DNA of 64,000 bases from Polyangiaceae bacterium (lineage in GTDB: Bacteria; Myxococcota_A; Polyangia; Polyangiales; Polyangiaceae). Shown piece after piece: positions 35,183 through 44,259 of this stretch; the stretch's first letter is position 1, and each line of letters starts with the position of its first letter. The notes under the pieces are model-generated. The model had not been told where the DNA came from. It saw only the letters and a list, made by a program, of their open reading frames with translations, and searched no databases. The position numbers were made by a program, and so were the translations under genes. Location of the stretch: the NCBI GenBank assembly GCA_016712345.1, contig JADJRH010000001.1, forward strand, positions 4,092,001 through 4,156,000, read 5' to 3'.

Positions 35183-36850
35183 ATGGCGCGAACTCCCTTA
35201 TTGCGCTCGCTTCTTCAATTGGCCAAAGCCCAGCGCATTGCCGCCGCAAATGGCATTTCCATCAATGCGCTTCACGAAAAGCGAATGCGAGCCGACGAGG
35301 CGCGGGGCTCACTTTCCCGTCGCGCCTTTTTGTTGGGTGGTGCCGCGTCGGCGGCCACATTGACACTCGGCTGTCCAAACACTCAAAACGGTGAAGTCAA
35401 GCCGCCCACAGTCAACGGACCCAAGCCCAAAATAGCAATTGTCGGTGCGGGCATTGCCGGGCTCGCCGCAGGGCTTGAGTTAATGGATGCCGGTTATCCA
35501 TTCACCATCTATGAAGCTTCGGGTCGCACCGGCGGGCGCATGTTTTCAAACAAAGGGTATTTTGACGAAGACCAGGTGTTTGAGTGGTATGGCGAGTTGA
35601 TTGACACTCCCCATGAAGTGATGTGGCAACTTGCCAAACGCTTCAACCTTGAAATCGACGATCTGGTAGCGGCGCAGCCGGCGGGGGCTTTGGAAACGTA
35701 TCACTTCTTTGGCAAACATTATTCGCACGAAGAAGCTCAAAAAGACGTACTCGCGGTAAAAGACGTTTTCTTACAAGATGTCAAGTTGACCGGCGGCGAT
35801 ACGCTTTATAACGAAAACAATGATTATGGAAAAATGCTCGATAACATGAGCGTTTATGATTGGATTGAAAAGAAGATACCGGGCGGCCACAAATCGCCCC
35901 TCGGAATGCTGCTCGATACCGCCTATTATATTGAACTCAACGTTGATACCCGCGAGCAGAGCGCCCTGAATATCGTTTATGCGTTTGGCAGCCAACCGCA
36001 TTGGGAAAAATACGATATGTACGGCATTTCCGATGAAAAGTGGAAAACCAAGGGTGGCAATCAAAAGTTTACAGATGCAATGGCCGCGGCGCTGCCTCCC
36101 GATTCCATTAAAACAAGCAAACGAATGGAGTCTATCGTTAAGCGGCCGAGCGGCGATTATGAAATGACGTTTACCCGCGCGAGCGGCACGGAAGTGGTTG
36201 TCGCCGACTATGTGATTCTCACGTTGCCCTTTGCCGTGCTTCGCGATCTCGACTACAAAAAGGCCGGATTTGACGACCTGAAACACAAAACAATTCAAGA
36301 ACTGGGGCGGGGCCGGCAGAGCAAACAACACCTGCAATTTAAAAAACGCATCTGGTATGAACCGGGGTCACGCCCCGTGAAAGGCACCGGCACAAGTTAT
36401 TCAGACACGGGATATCAAGTTTCGTGGGAGTGTACACGTGCTCAAAAGGGCACGAGTGGCATCCTTGTGGCCTATTGCACCGGCGGGTACGCCGATAAAA
36501 TGTCCACCAAAGTGCCTGTCGCCACTCACAAGAATGAAGACGTTCAGGCCGATGCAAAACGCTTTTTGGAGCAGGCCGAGCCTGTATTTCCCGGTCTGAA
36601 AGAAAACTGGAACGGTAAATGTGCTCAAGGGATTCCGCACCTCGATCCCAGTTACAAATGTTCTTATTCAAACTGGCGCGTGGGCCAATATCAAAGCATC
36701 CGCGGTTATGAAAGAACCAGCCAAGCCGGCGTTTTGTTTGCCGGCGAACACACCTCCACCGAGTACCAAGGCTTTATGGAAGGTGGTGCGGCAGAAGGAC
36801 AACGGGCAGCCAAAGATCTGCTCGCTTTGATCCGGGGCAAATCCGGCTGA
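35183..36850 (+). CDS. Flavin-dependent amine oxidase, Tat-exported lipoprotein
   Basis: 555 aa. The N-terminal region contains SRRAFLLGGAASAATLTLGC: a twin-arginine motif followed by a lipobox Cys, predicting export folded with FAD and lipid anchoring. The FAD-binding Rossmann motif is IAIVGAGIAGLAAGLELMDAGYPFTIYEAS followed by GRTGGRM. The C-terminal FAD motif is GVLFAGEHTSTEYQGFMEGGAAEGQRAAKDLL. This matches flavin monoamine/L-amino-acid oxidases, which oxidise amines to imines with H2O2 release. Substrate unknown. It stands alone between two long intergenic regions. Confidence 0.9.
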   Translation: MARTPLLRSLLQLAKAQRIAAANGISINALHEKRMRADEARGSLSRRAFLLGGAASAATLTLGCPNTQNGEVKPPTVNGPKPKIAIVGAGIAGLAAGLELMDAGYPFTIYEASGRTGGRMFSNKGYFDEDQVFEWYGELIDTPHEVMWQLAKRFNLEIDDLVAAQPAGALETYHFFGKHYSHEEAQKDVLAVKDVFLQDVKLTGGDTLYNENNDYGKMLDNMSVYDWIEKKIPGGHKSPLGMLLDTAYYIELNVDTREQSALNIVYAFGSQPHWEKYDMYGISDEKWKTKGGNQKFTDAMAAALPPDSIKTSKRMESIVKRPSGDYEMTFTRASGTEVVVADYVILTLPFAVLRDLDYKKAGFDDLKHKTIQELGRGRQSKQHLQFKKRIWYEPGSRPVKGTGTSYSDTGYQVSWECTRAQKGTSGILVAYCTGGYADKMSTKVPVATHKNEDVQADAKRFLEQAEPVFPGLKENWNGKCAQGIPHLDPSYKCSYSNWRVGQYQSIRGYERTSQAGVLFAGEHTSTEYQGFMEGGAAEGQRAAKDLLALIRGKSG

Positions 36851-36951
36851 AAACCTGACTCGCCTCCATACTGTCGCTTGGAAATGACCCGAAACGTCTC
36901 GATTCCTGACACATCGTATTCAGTGCGAATTCGCAGGTCGGCCGACACCAC

Positions 36952-36970
36952 CACGCAACGACCTGACACG
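36952..36970 (+). repeat. Short repeat CACGCAACGACCTGACACG, copy 1
   Basis: Matches CACGCAACGACCGGACACGT at 42251-42270 (minus) and CACGCAACGACCGGACAC at 48450-48467 (plus) with one or no mismatches. Copies 1 and 3 lie at the outer edge of the two long-repeat copies, copy 2 between two convergent genes. Confidence 0.6.
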
Positions 36971-36980
36971 TCTCGCCGCC

Positions 36981-37490
36981 TGACACGTCGTAATCAACAC
37001 GGAGTTCCCCAGCGGCGCATGCGCCTCATTCGAACGGCGAGTAACTCGTTGCGGTTGAGTTGTCGATGCAGCAGAAAAGAGCCCGTTCTGGGAGGTCCGG
37101 CGACTTGAGATGTCCATCAGGTCGCCATCCACCGGTCTCGCCGGTCTCTCGTTTTCGTCGTGGCTGCGCTCGCCACAGAACTCCATCTGGAGAACCCGAC
37201 GCGCCACGCTGTTCGCTTTTCCGCTTGGCGACGGGCAAGGGTGTCCCAAACGTCTCGACAAGACTGGATCCGTGCCTTGCAGAACGTTCCGCTAAAGGGA
37301 AGTTACCTAGGAGGCACGGAGATCACGGAGATCCACGGAGTTTTTTGTATTTCGGACTGCAATCGTCTCGCACCACCTAACCGATCTGCTGTCAGGTTTG
37401 GGATCACGGCTGATGTGTACCCATTGCAGCGAAAGAAACAAAACCTCCGTGTCCCTCCTTGCCCTCTGTGATTCCGTAGTGAAGAGGCGT
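36981..37490 (+). repeat. ~505-bp dispersed repeat, copy A
   Basis: From TGACACGTCGTA (36981) the sequence matches the reverse complement of 48483-48987. About 375 bp are nearly identical (only a few substitutions noted by eye), followed by a 150-bp tail that is clearly related but diverged. The tail is bounded by CACGGAG-type words: GGCACGGAGATCACGGAGAT (37312-37331) at one end and inverted CTCCGTG...CTCTGTG words (37445-37470) at the other. No transposase or terminal duplication was recognised. Non-autonomous mobile element, REP-like cluster or structured RNA are all open. Confidence 0.8.
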
Positions 37491-37695
37491 CACAGGCATC
37501 CAGGCGCTTCAGGTCTTGGCGTGACGTGACTTGCGAGCGGCGCGAGCGGATACTCTGCTCATTAGTTCATGTGCGCTTCTTTTTGAAACAGGCTGTTTCT
37601 TTTTGCCCTGGTATTGGAGCCAAATAAGAGGATACGTTCTGTCCGGGTCGCCTGACTAACCCTCCATTTGTCTCGGCTGCGCCAGGAGATCACGG

Positions 37696-38475
37696 ATGAA
37701 ACGTCGCTCGCATCAGCGCGCTCTTGAACGACGAGTCTCAAAAAAATCTCCCAAACAAGGTGAACCCTCCCAAGCACTCATGGCCGGAGCACTGGCCGGA
37801 TTGCTCGGAGTTGCGCCCGTCGCCCTCGGTTGTGAAGACGGGCCGCGGGCGCCCGTTCCCGAACCAACCCCCACCGCAACTGAAACTCCGCCGCCCGTGG
37901 AGCAGTTCTACGACATTGTTGTTTCAAACACTCTCATTGAGTTTGACGATTTCGTAACGGCGTGTGAAGAGCGCGGCGGATTTGTCCAGCGAACCGCCGC
38001 CTGTTCCGGCAATAACGCATGCCGCGGCTTTTCGTATATTGAGCCCACTCTCACCGAGCACTCGTGCAAAGGGCTCAATCAATGTGGCCCCGGTATGAGT
38101 TGCGTGGTGTTGCAAGCCGATCAGGGGCGCACCGGCCAAGAAATTTATGAAGGGGCAGATGCGTGCGCGTCCACGTGTCACGCACAATTTGAACCTGTTT
38201 ACGATCCGAGTGTGTACACACTTTATGTGCGCCCCGCGACCTTGACCGAACAAGAAGCATTGGATCGCTTTGAAAACGGCAGTGACGACAGGCTCTATTC
38301 CACTGTCGCTTTCGGTGTACACGGCGTAAATGACGACGGCATTGCCTACGCAAACATGCCACCTCATTACTCAAAGTATTCGCGAGCTGAAATTGAGCGC
38401 GTGGTAGCCTATATTCGAACACTCACCAAGCAGGTGCAGATTTATCCGGTAACCGGATCACCACTTGGGCACTGA
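37696..38475 (+). CDS. Cys-rich CxxCH lipoprotein, candidate MNIO substrate
   Basis: 259 aa. A basic n-region, hydrophobic core and lipobox VALGC predict a lipoprotein. The mature part has about a dozen cysteines, in TACEERGG, AACSGNNACRGFSY, HSCKGLNQCGPGMSC and ACASTCHAQ. CASTCH is a CxxCH haem c motif, and MPPHYSKYSRAEIERVVAYIRTL resembles the Met-ligand helix of class I cytochromes. The CKGLNxCxPGxSC stretch resembles the Cys words of peptides modified by DUF692 (MNIO) enzymes, and the next two genes are exactly an MNIO and its DUF2063 partner. It may therefore be both a cytochrome-like protein and a modified substrate; the latter is inference. Confidence 0.8.
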   Translation: MKRRSHQRALERRVSKKSPKQGEPSQALMAGALAGLLGVAPVALGCEDGPRAPVPEPTPTATETPPPVEQFYDIVVSNTLIEFDDFVTACEERGGFVQRTAACSGNNACRGFSYIEPTLTEHSCKGLNQCGPGMSCVVLQADQGRTGQEIYEGADACASTCHAQFEPVYDPSVYTLYVRPATLTEQEALDRFENGSDDRLYSTVAFGVHGVNDDGIAYANMPPHYSKYSRAEIERVVAYIRTLTKQVQIYPVTGSPLGH

Positions 38476-38590
38476 TCGACATCTATGCATCACGGTCAAA
38501 GTGCATTGCGATCGATCTTAAACCGGCAAGGCGAGCCAACTCTGCCGCTCCAGCTTCCGAATCGCAAGCACTTGGGCCACTACGACGATT

Positions 38591-39409
38591 ATGCCGAGCG
38601 ATCTGTCACGTAATGCCATTGGTGTGGGCCTCCGCACCGTGCACTATGCCTATCTATTCGAGCATTGGCCGCAGGTTGATTACTTTGAAGTGATCAGTGA
38701 GAACTTTATGGGTGACGCCGAGAGGCCGCGCAAAAATCTAATGCGCGTGAAAGAGCGTTATCCCATTGTATTGCACGGCGTCGGGCTCAATTTGCTCGGC
38801 GCGGAGCCGCTGAGCCACGCATATCTCGATCGCTTATGCAAACTCATTGATTGGGTTGATGCGCCCTTTGTCACCGACCACCTGTGTTGGACCGGCGCGC
38901 ACGGGTTCTCCCATCATGACTTATTGCCCGTACCGTACGCGCTCGACTTAATGGAATGGGCCGCAGAACGCGCCAAATACGTTCAAGAGTATATTGGGCG
39001 GCCTTTTGGAATTGAAAACTTGTCGAGCTATTTGGAGCTGAAACAATCCACCATGACAGAGTGGGAATTTTATTCGGGCGTTGTTAACAAGGCCGGTTGT
39101 TATTTTATGCTCGATATCAATAACATCTATGTGTCGAGCCAAAATCACGGCTTTTCGCCCAACGACTATTTGAGCGCTATTGATTTTAGCAGGGTACTTC
39201 AAGTGCACTTGGCCGGTTATACTCGCGAGCCCCAGGGCAATCTTATTGATACGCACGATCATCCCGTTTCTGACGAAGTGTGGTCTTTGTATCAAGCCGC
39301 GTGGAAGTGCGGCGGTCCGTTTCCCACCCTGTTAGAATGGGATGCTGAAATTCCGCCCCTTCCCAACCTCATTGCAGAAGCGCAAAAGGCTCTCACGGTG
39401 CGAGCGTGA
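38591..39409 (+). CDS. MNIO (DUF692) multinuclear non-haem iron oxidase
   Basis: 272 aa TIM-barrel enzyme of the DUF692 family (MbnB, TglH, ChrH, BufB/HvfB relatives). Ligand motifs are all visible: YFEVISENFMG, IVLHGVGLNLLG, FVTDHLCWTG, HHDLLPVPY, FGIENLSSYL, FMLDINNIYVSSQNHG, QVHLAGY and DTHDHPVSDEVW. The family uses two or three irons to oxidise cysteine or Asn residues in peptide substrates, giving oxazolone/thioamide or related groups that often bind copper. The stop overlaps the DUF2063 start (GTGA). The Cys-rich lipoprotein gene lies 115 bp upstream. Confidence 0.92.
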   Translation: MPSDLSRNAIGVGLRTVHYAYLFEHWPQVDYFEVISENFMGDAERPRKNLMRVKERYPIVLHGVGLNLLGAEPLSHAYLDRLCKLIDWVDAPFVTDHLCWTGAHGFSHHDLLPVPYALDLMEWAAERAKYVQEYIGRPFGIENLSSYLELKQSTMTEWEFYSGVVNKAGCYFMLDINNIYVSSQNHGFSPNDYLSAIDFSRVLQVHLAGYTREPQGNLIDTHDHPVSDEVWSLYQAAWKCGGPFPTLLEWDAEIPPLPNLIAEAQKALTVRA

Positions 39410-40305
39410 CACCCTCGGAGAAGTCCACTCCCGCGCCCCTTCCCGGCCCGCCGCCCGCGTGGCTCGCCGACTATCAGCTTGAGTTTACCAAAGCCATACG
39501 CGCCCCGCTCGACAGGTCCAAAGGCACGCTCCGGTCTGTAGCCGCCGATAAACAGGGCTCGCTCGTGCAACAAATTTCAAGCGGCCCAATGCTCGGCGCC
39601 GCCGAACGTCTCGCCGTTTATAACCGCCAATATTGGTGTCGGTTGTTTTCGGTAATGCAGAGCGAATACCCACTTGTGTCTCGGCTTGTGGGCTATTGGT
39701 TTTTTAATGAATTGGCGGCCCAATTTTTATTAAAACATCCTCCGTGCACGGCCGATATTCAAGAAGCGGCCGACGGCTTTTTTGCCTTTTTGCAAGATAC
39801 GCTTCTAAACTCCCTTGTTCAGCCGCAAAGGATGATTGAGCGGCGTCTTGTTGTGCAGGCCGCCGCTGTGGATGAGGCGTTTCGTGAAGCATTTAGGGCT
39901 CCCGTTGAGCGCGCTTACGAGCCTTCAGCGGCCGATGCAGCCAAGTTGGGGACTGCCCAGTTGCACATGAGAAGGGGCTTCACGATCATCGAGCAGTCGT
40001 ATCCGCTCGTGCAGCTTCGAAAAGCGTTGAGCGTCGACACATCTGAATCACCGCCGCCGCTTCCCGAAAAACTCAAAGCTACCGAACACTGGCTCATTGG
40101 TCGCGCGCCGAGTGGAGCATTGCAATTACAGCTTGAAGAAACACAGGCAAAACTCTATCACCTATGCATCCACATGCCCGTGGGTGAAGCGTTGGCGCGT
40201 TTAGAATCCGCCGTGACAAAGGGTGATCGATCCGGCCTGCCCTCAAGAGTAAGAGTTTGGCTTGCGCAAAGTGTGAAGTTGGGACTGTGGAGTAGCATTG
40301 AGTAG
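39406..40305 (+). CDS. DUF2063 (HvfC/BufC-like) MNIO partner protein
   Basis: 299 aa, GTG start overlapping the MNIO stop. The N-terminus has the DUF2063 hallmarks: LADYQLEFTKAIRAP, AAERLAVYNRQYWCRLFSVMQSEYPLVSRLVG and FFNELAAQFLLKHPP. The C-terminal half (HMRRGFTIIEQSYPLVQLRKAL...WLIGRAPSGALQLQLEETQAKLY) is the wHTH-like domain of these proteins. In characterised systems the partner presents the precursor peptide to the MNIO. Soluble, no signal peptide. Together with the MNIO it forms a minimal modification unit. Confidence 0.88.
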   Translation: MTPSEKSTPAPLPGPPPAWLADYQLEFTKAIRAPLDRSKGTLRSVAADKQGSLVQQISSGPMLGAAERLAVYNRQYWCRLFSVMQSEYPLVSRLVGYWFFNELAAQFLLKHPPCTADIQEAADGFFAFLQDTLLNSLVQPQRMIERRLVVQAAAVDEAFREAFRAPVERAYEPSAADAAKLGTAQLHMRRGFTIIEQSYPLVQLRKALSVDTSESPPPLPEKLKATEHWLIGRAPSGALQLQLEETQAKLYHLCIHMPVGEALARLESAVTKGDRSGLPSRVRVWLAQSVKLGLWSSIE

Positions 40306-40392
40306 TTCACGGCATACCGTGCGCTCCAACGGCGAACGATCGAGTCTTAATGGATCGTTGTTTTGAATGCCGCGTTGTGAAGGAGAGAGCGG

Positions 40393-41694
40393 ATGAGCAC
40401 AAAAATCCTCGGTGGAACATGGCTTGTGCAAACAGCGGCTCCAATTGCGCTGATCGCGCTCCTTTCCGGGTGTGAAGATGCGCCCTCACCCCCCGACCAC
40501 ACTTCTGTGGTGGGAACTCCGTCGGTTGTTGCCACGCCCTCCAACGATGTCGCCATTATCAACTTGCACTTCGCGTTAGGGGCGGACGGCGCAACAGCGG
40601 TTGCCGGTTGGACAGAACTCTACGATCGGGGTCGTATCTATTCGGCTGTCAGTACCGACGGGGCTGTCACATTTGGTACGGCGGCCCCGGTAGACGATCC
40701 TGAAGACGCGGAGCTTACCTCCCAACGGCTTTGGGTAGACAATTCAGGTGGTATTTGGGTGGGAGCGCTTGCGTACACAACCGACGATGAAGGCTTGTTT
40801 CACAGCGACGCGCGCGTTTACAAGGCGGCGGGCAGTGAACCGGCATTTTCAATGGTTGCCAGTCTAAAAGAACAGGCCGGCGACCGGAGCTTTTCACAAA
40901 TTGGGTTTGCCGCTTCCGCCGATGGTCAATCAATGGGGCTGAGTTGGATTGACACCACACCTGAAGATTGGCTGACTCCAGAATCTCCGCCGGGCAATTC
41001 ACTCTTGTCTTCCACAAGCACCGACGGTGGTAAAACGTTCGGCGATCTGACAGTTGTTTCCACAACGCCGTTCACGTTTGCGCCGAGCCTCAGTTCGGTG
41101 TTTGTCGGCGGGCAAATGGGTCTTGTGTACGGGGAGCTTCGGGAGGTGCCCGGACAGCCCATTCCGGTGGGAATGCCGGCATTCATATTGGCTAATGAAC
41201 AGGGTGTATTCGGCGAGCCGGTGTTGGTCGCACCGGATGAATATGGGGCCATTCCGGCGGGCAGTGCGGCGGGGACAGAAGGCGCGGCTCCGGCCGCGGC
41301 GATTGGGCCCGATGGCAGCATTCATGTGGCTTGGTGGTCGGCAATGACGGTGGGCCTTTGGTACTCCACAAGCGCCGACGGACTAACGTTCTCCGAGCCC
41401 ATTCAGGTGATGGAAACGGCGGCTCCAACACCCGCCAATGTTCGCATTGCCGTGGATGGTTTGGGCAACGCATGGGTAGCCGCGCTTGACCAGGGCACTG
41501 TTCGTGTTGTTGAAGTTGTGGCCGGAGCGCCCGCTGAAATTGTTGAAGCTTCCCAAATTTTAGCCGGTGACGCCGACCTGTTTGATATTGCCCCACTGCC
41601 CGATCACGGCGCGGTTTTGTTGTGGCTTGCGCCCGCGCCTGAAGAAGATCCCGAGGGTCTGCGGGCCATTCAAACCGTCACAATGACTCCGTAG
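40393..41694 (+). CDS. Beta-propeller (sialidase-like) lipoprotein
   Basis: 433 aa with GGAGAG before the ATG. Signal peptide and lipobox LLSGC give a lipid-anchored protein. The mature part repeats strand patterns with Asp-box-like words (STDGAVTFGTA, STSTDGGKTFGDL, STSADGLTFSEP), characteristic of sialidase/BNR propellers. Catalytic residues of true sialidases are not evident, so binding rather than hydrolysis is likely. It follows the DUF2063 gene by 87 bp on the same strand and may share its transcript. Confidence 0.75.
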   Translation: MSTKILGGTWLVQTAAPIALIALLSGCEDAPSPPDHTSVVGTPSVVATPSNDVAIINLHFALGADGATAVAGWTELYDRGRIYSAVSTDGAVTFGTAAPVDDPEDAELTSQRLWVDNSGGIWVGALAYTTDDEGLFHSDARVYKAAGSEPAFSMVASLKEQAGDRSFSQIGFAASADGQSMGLSWIDTTPEDWLTPESPPGNSLLSSTSTDGGKTFGDLTVVSTTPFTFAPSLSSVFVGGQMGLVYGELREVPGQPIPVGMPAFILANEQGVFGEPVLVAPDEYGAIPAGSAAGTEGAAPAAAIGPDGSIHVAWWSAMTVGLWYSTSADGLTFSEPIQVMETAAPTPANVRIAVDGLGNAWVAALDQGTVRVVEVVAGAPAEIVEASQILAGDADLFDIAPLPDHGAVLLWLAPAPEEDPEGLRAIQTVTMTP

Positions 41695-41782
41695 TGCACG
41701 CCTGCGACAAGTTGACGCTTTGGCAGACTTTAAGAACTGGCCATTTGTGTGCTACCAAGACCCTTTTGCGCGTGGAGGATTC

Positions 41783-42250
41783 ATGCGGCTCTTGTCTTGG
41801 GCAACAACTATTTCGGCGGTGGGGCTATTTGTGGTGATGGGGTGCTCCGACGGCGGCCCTTCGGAGGTCGGCGGGGGTGGAACGGGGGGCTCCGGTGCGG
41901 CGGGTGGCACCGGGGGCGGAGCCGGGGGCGATGTCACGTGGACATCCCTCTACAACACCGTGTTTGGCCCCAACGGCACGTCCAACTGCGCTGCCAACGG
42001 CGGCTGTCATACAGCCATTCAAAACGGGTTTAAGTGCGGTACAACAAAGACTGCTTGTTACGACGGAATGGTGGCTGCGGGGCTTATCTTGACCGGGGCT
42101 GATGCACCCAACTCCCGCCTTGTTGACCCCGACACCTCCCCTTTGTGCGGCACACTTGGTGCCACCATGCCCAACGTGGGAAAGTGCGTGACCGACGCTC
42201 AGATAGACAAAATCAAGTCTTGGCTCAATGCAGGCGCCCCCAATAACTAA
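41783..42250 (+). CDS. Small cytochrome-like lipoprotein with CX5CH motif
   Basis: 155 aa from ATG 41783 (GGAGG six bases upstream); an upstream in-frame start at 41720 adds residues that do not fit a signal peptide. Lipobox VVMGC is followed by a Gly-rich linker (GGGGTGGSGAAGGTGG). The domain SLYNTVFGPNGTSNCAANGGCHTA resembles the planctomycete/myxobacterial cytochrome c-like fold, but the haem motif is CX5CH instead of CX2CH. Whether it binds haem is open. Further Cys pairs (CGTTKTAC, LCGTL...GKC) may form disulfides. Confidence 0.7.
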   Translation: MRLLSWATTISAVGLFVVMGCSDGGPSEVGGGGTGGSGAAGGTGGGAGGDVTWTSLYNTVFGPNGTSNCAANGGCHTAIQNGFKCGTTKTACYDGMVAAGLILTGADAPNSRLVDPDTSPLCGTLGATMPNVGKCVTDAQIDKIKSWLNAGAPNN

Positions 42251-42270
42251 ACGTGTCCGGTCGTTGCGTG
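42251..42270 (-). repeat. Short repeat, copy 2 (inverted)
   Basis: Plus strand ACGTGTCCGGTCGTTGCGTG is the complement of CACGCAACGACCGGACACGT. It sits directly after the stop codon of the cytochrome-like gene and before the convergent kinase gene. It is not obviously a hairpin by itself. Confidence 0.6.
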
Positions 42271-42338
42271 ACGTTTCCGTTGTCGCTGGGTGAGTGGGGC
42301 GATTGTGAATCTGTCAGTGGACAGATTGTATTCTATCG

Positions 42339-44099
42339 CTAGCGATTGAGTTTGATGTCGAGGGACGTGTTGGGGGGAGGCGGCGTCTGCACGGCAGTTG
42401 GAGTGGTTGCCGGCGTTGTGGGGTAGTGTCTCGGGCGACCGCCCGGTGCAACAGTCGGCTCTGTTCCCGGGGGAGGCGCAACTTCACGCTTGGTGAGTGC
42501 GGCAACAAACTTCACGTCTTCTGTGGCCGGCTCCTGTCGAAACGTGTAGTCGAGATACCCATCGAGAGACACGGTGAATACGCGCGTGTCTTTGGAGTTT
42601 CCGTCGAGGGTGATCGCCATGGGCGTTTTCCCGAGTTCTTGCTCACCCTCTTTAACAGTGGCCCCCGGAGGAGTTGACTCAAGCTTGAGAGAGAACTTGC
42701 TCTTTGCCTGAGTGGGTGTCGGCGTTGGCGTTGCGACCGGCTGAGGCGGCGGGGGCTTGTTTCCAAGCGCCACATAGCCAATGCCCGCCGCCGCGATGGC
42801 TCCGACAACAATAAGCGGTAAGAGCAGCTTGTTTTTCTTTTGCTCGGGCGGCTTGGGTGTGAGCGCGCTCGACGTAAGTGTACCTTCGGCCGAAACCGAT
42901 TGTGTGCGATGCGAGCCTGTCGCGACCGCACCCACGAGCGGGGCGGCGTGCTCGGAATGCGAGTCGCCGTCGCCCGTGAGCGGGTCGGCGATAATGGGCA
43001 GCTGACCACTCGTCACGCCGAGATTGAACTTGCCGATCGATGATGTCTCGGCCGGAAATTCACCCGAGGTGCGTGGTGTGCCCGAGAGCGTTGCTTCAAC
43101 AAGGCTCTTGATGCGACTTCGCTCCGCTTCAAATGCGGCCTGAATGAGTTTGCCGGCATCGCGCAGGTTGGATCGATCGCCCGTCGCTTCGAGCGCTTCT
43201 TCAATGGCCGCCGCGAAGTCGGCCGCTGTTTCGTAGCGATCCTCGCGATTGTGCGCGAGCGCCTTCATACATACGGCGTCGAGCTTTTCGTTCACGCTGG
43301 GATTGGCCGAGCGCGGGCTTTGAAGCTGACCGTTGACGATCTTTTGAATGATCACAACGTCGGTGAGCCCTTTGAACATGCGGCGCCCGGCAAGCGCTTC
43401 CCACATGATCACGCCCACCGAAAAGATGTCGGCGCGCCTGTCAACCTTGTCACCGCGGGCCTGCTCGGGCGCCATGTAAGCGACTTTGCCCTTGAGTACA
43501 CCTGCTTTGGTTTCAGCCGATTGGCTGAGTGCTTTTGCAATACCAAAGTCAACCACTTTTACTTGGCCGGCGTACGTCACGAAGATGTTGTGCGGCGTGA
43601 CATCGCGGTGCACCACTTGGAGCGCCGTGCCGTCGTAGTCCGCGAGTTCGTGCGCGTGATGAAGGCCCGCGAGCGCGTCGACAAGAATGCGAAGCGTGAG
43701 CCCGAGCGGCAGCCCATTTTCACGCCCGAGGCGCTGGATGATCCGGTTGAGCGGCTGCCCCTCCAGATACTCCATGCAGATGAAGTAGCGCTTGCCGTCT
43801 TCACCAACCTCGTTTGTCTGAACAACGTTTGGATGATTGAGGCGCGCCGCGAGACGCGCTTCATCCAAAAACATTGTTAGAAACTCGGGATCATCTGCGA
43901 GCTGCTCGCGGATTTGTTTGATGACGGCGAGCTTGTTAAAGCCGGCAGGGCCCCTTGCCGTAGCCAAGAACACTTGCGCCATGCCGCCGTGTCCAAGTTC
44001 GGCAATGAGTCTGTATTTGCCGAGTGCGCCCGATGCTGCATCGGTCCCCTCCATCCTGCTGACCTCGCTTTTGATACCTGCGATCTGGGGAGCGGTCAT
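42339..44099 (-). CDS. Transmembrane Ser/Thr protein kinase with C-terminal PEGA domain
   Basis: 586 aa from ATG 44099 (GGGA upstream); TTG 44174 and ATG 44054 are alternatives. The kinase domain is complete: P-loop LGHGGMAQVFLA, Lys in LAVIKQI, catalytic loop VVHRDVTPHNIFV, VVDFGIAKA and MAPEQARG. A juxtamembrane region is followed by a helix (LLLPLIVVGAIAAAGIGYVALG), a Pro/Thr linker and an extracytoplasmic PEGA domain (FSLKLESTPPGATVKEGEQELGKTPMAITL). PknB-type signalling with an envelope-side sensor is expected. It is divergent from the multihaem cytochrome gene. Confidence 0.93.
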   Translation of the reverse strand: MTAPQIAGIKSEVSRMEGTDAASGALGKYRLIAELGHGGMAQVFLATARGPAGFNKLAVIKQIREQLADDPEFLTMFLDEARLAARLNHPNVVQTNEVGEDGKRYFICMEYLEGQPLNRIIQRLGRENGLPLGLTLRILVDALAGLHHAHELADYDGTALQVVHRDVTPHNIFVTYAGQVKVVDFGIAKALSQSAETKAGVLKGKVAYMAPEQARGDKVDRRADIFSVGVIMWEALAGRRMFKGLTDVVIIQKIVNGQLQSPRSANPSVNEKLDAVCMKALAHNREDRYETAADFAAAIEEALEATGDRSNLRDAGKLIQAAFEAERSRIKSLVEATLSGTPRTSGEFPAETSSIGKFNLGVTSGQLPIIADPLTGDGDSHSEHAAPLVGAVATGSHRTQSVSAEGTLTSSALTPKPPEQKKNKLLLPLIVVGAIAAAGIGYVALGNKPPPPQPVATPTPTPTQAKSKFSLKLESTPPGATVKEGEQELGKTPMAITLDGNSKDTRVFTVSLDGYLDYTFRQEPATEDVKFVAALTKREVAPPPGTEPTVAPGGRPRHYPTTPATTPTAVQTPPPPNTSLDIKLNR

Positions 44100-44259
44100 T
44101 CCCGACCTCGTAGCGTCTTCGCTGGGTGAATGCGACCCGACGTAGATGCTAGCGGGCGCATCGACGTTTCGCAATGCGCGGATCTCCCGCTGGAAGTCGG
44201 CAAAGGTAGGTAGGTGTCCACAGCCGATTCGCTCACTGCGTTATGGTACATAGAGAGGC

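Larger units (their letters stand above)
36851..37695. other. Long intergenic region carrying repeat copy A
   Basis: 845 bp without a credible gene. Positions 36981-37490 are copy A of a ~505-bp repeat described separately. The left flank (36890-36980) has several imperfect copies of CCTGACACRTCGTA/CGCC-like words. The right flank (37490-37695) leads into the Cys-rich lipoprotein gene, whose ribosome site is AGGAGATCACGG. Open frames inside the repeat appear in both copies but look like by-products of the repeat. Confidence 0.6.

Noticed and set aside
36920..37261. 113-codon frame conserved in both copies of the long repeat
   Set aside because: Its conservation follows from near-identity of the DNA; frames on both strands are open and none has a recognisable domain or ribosome site.
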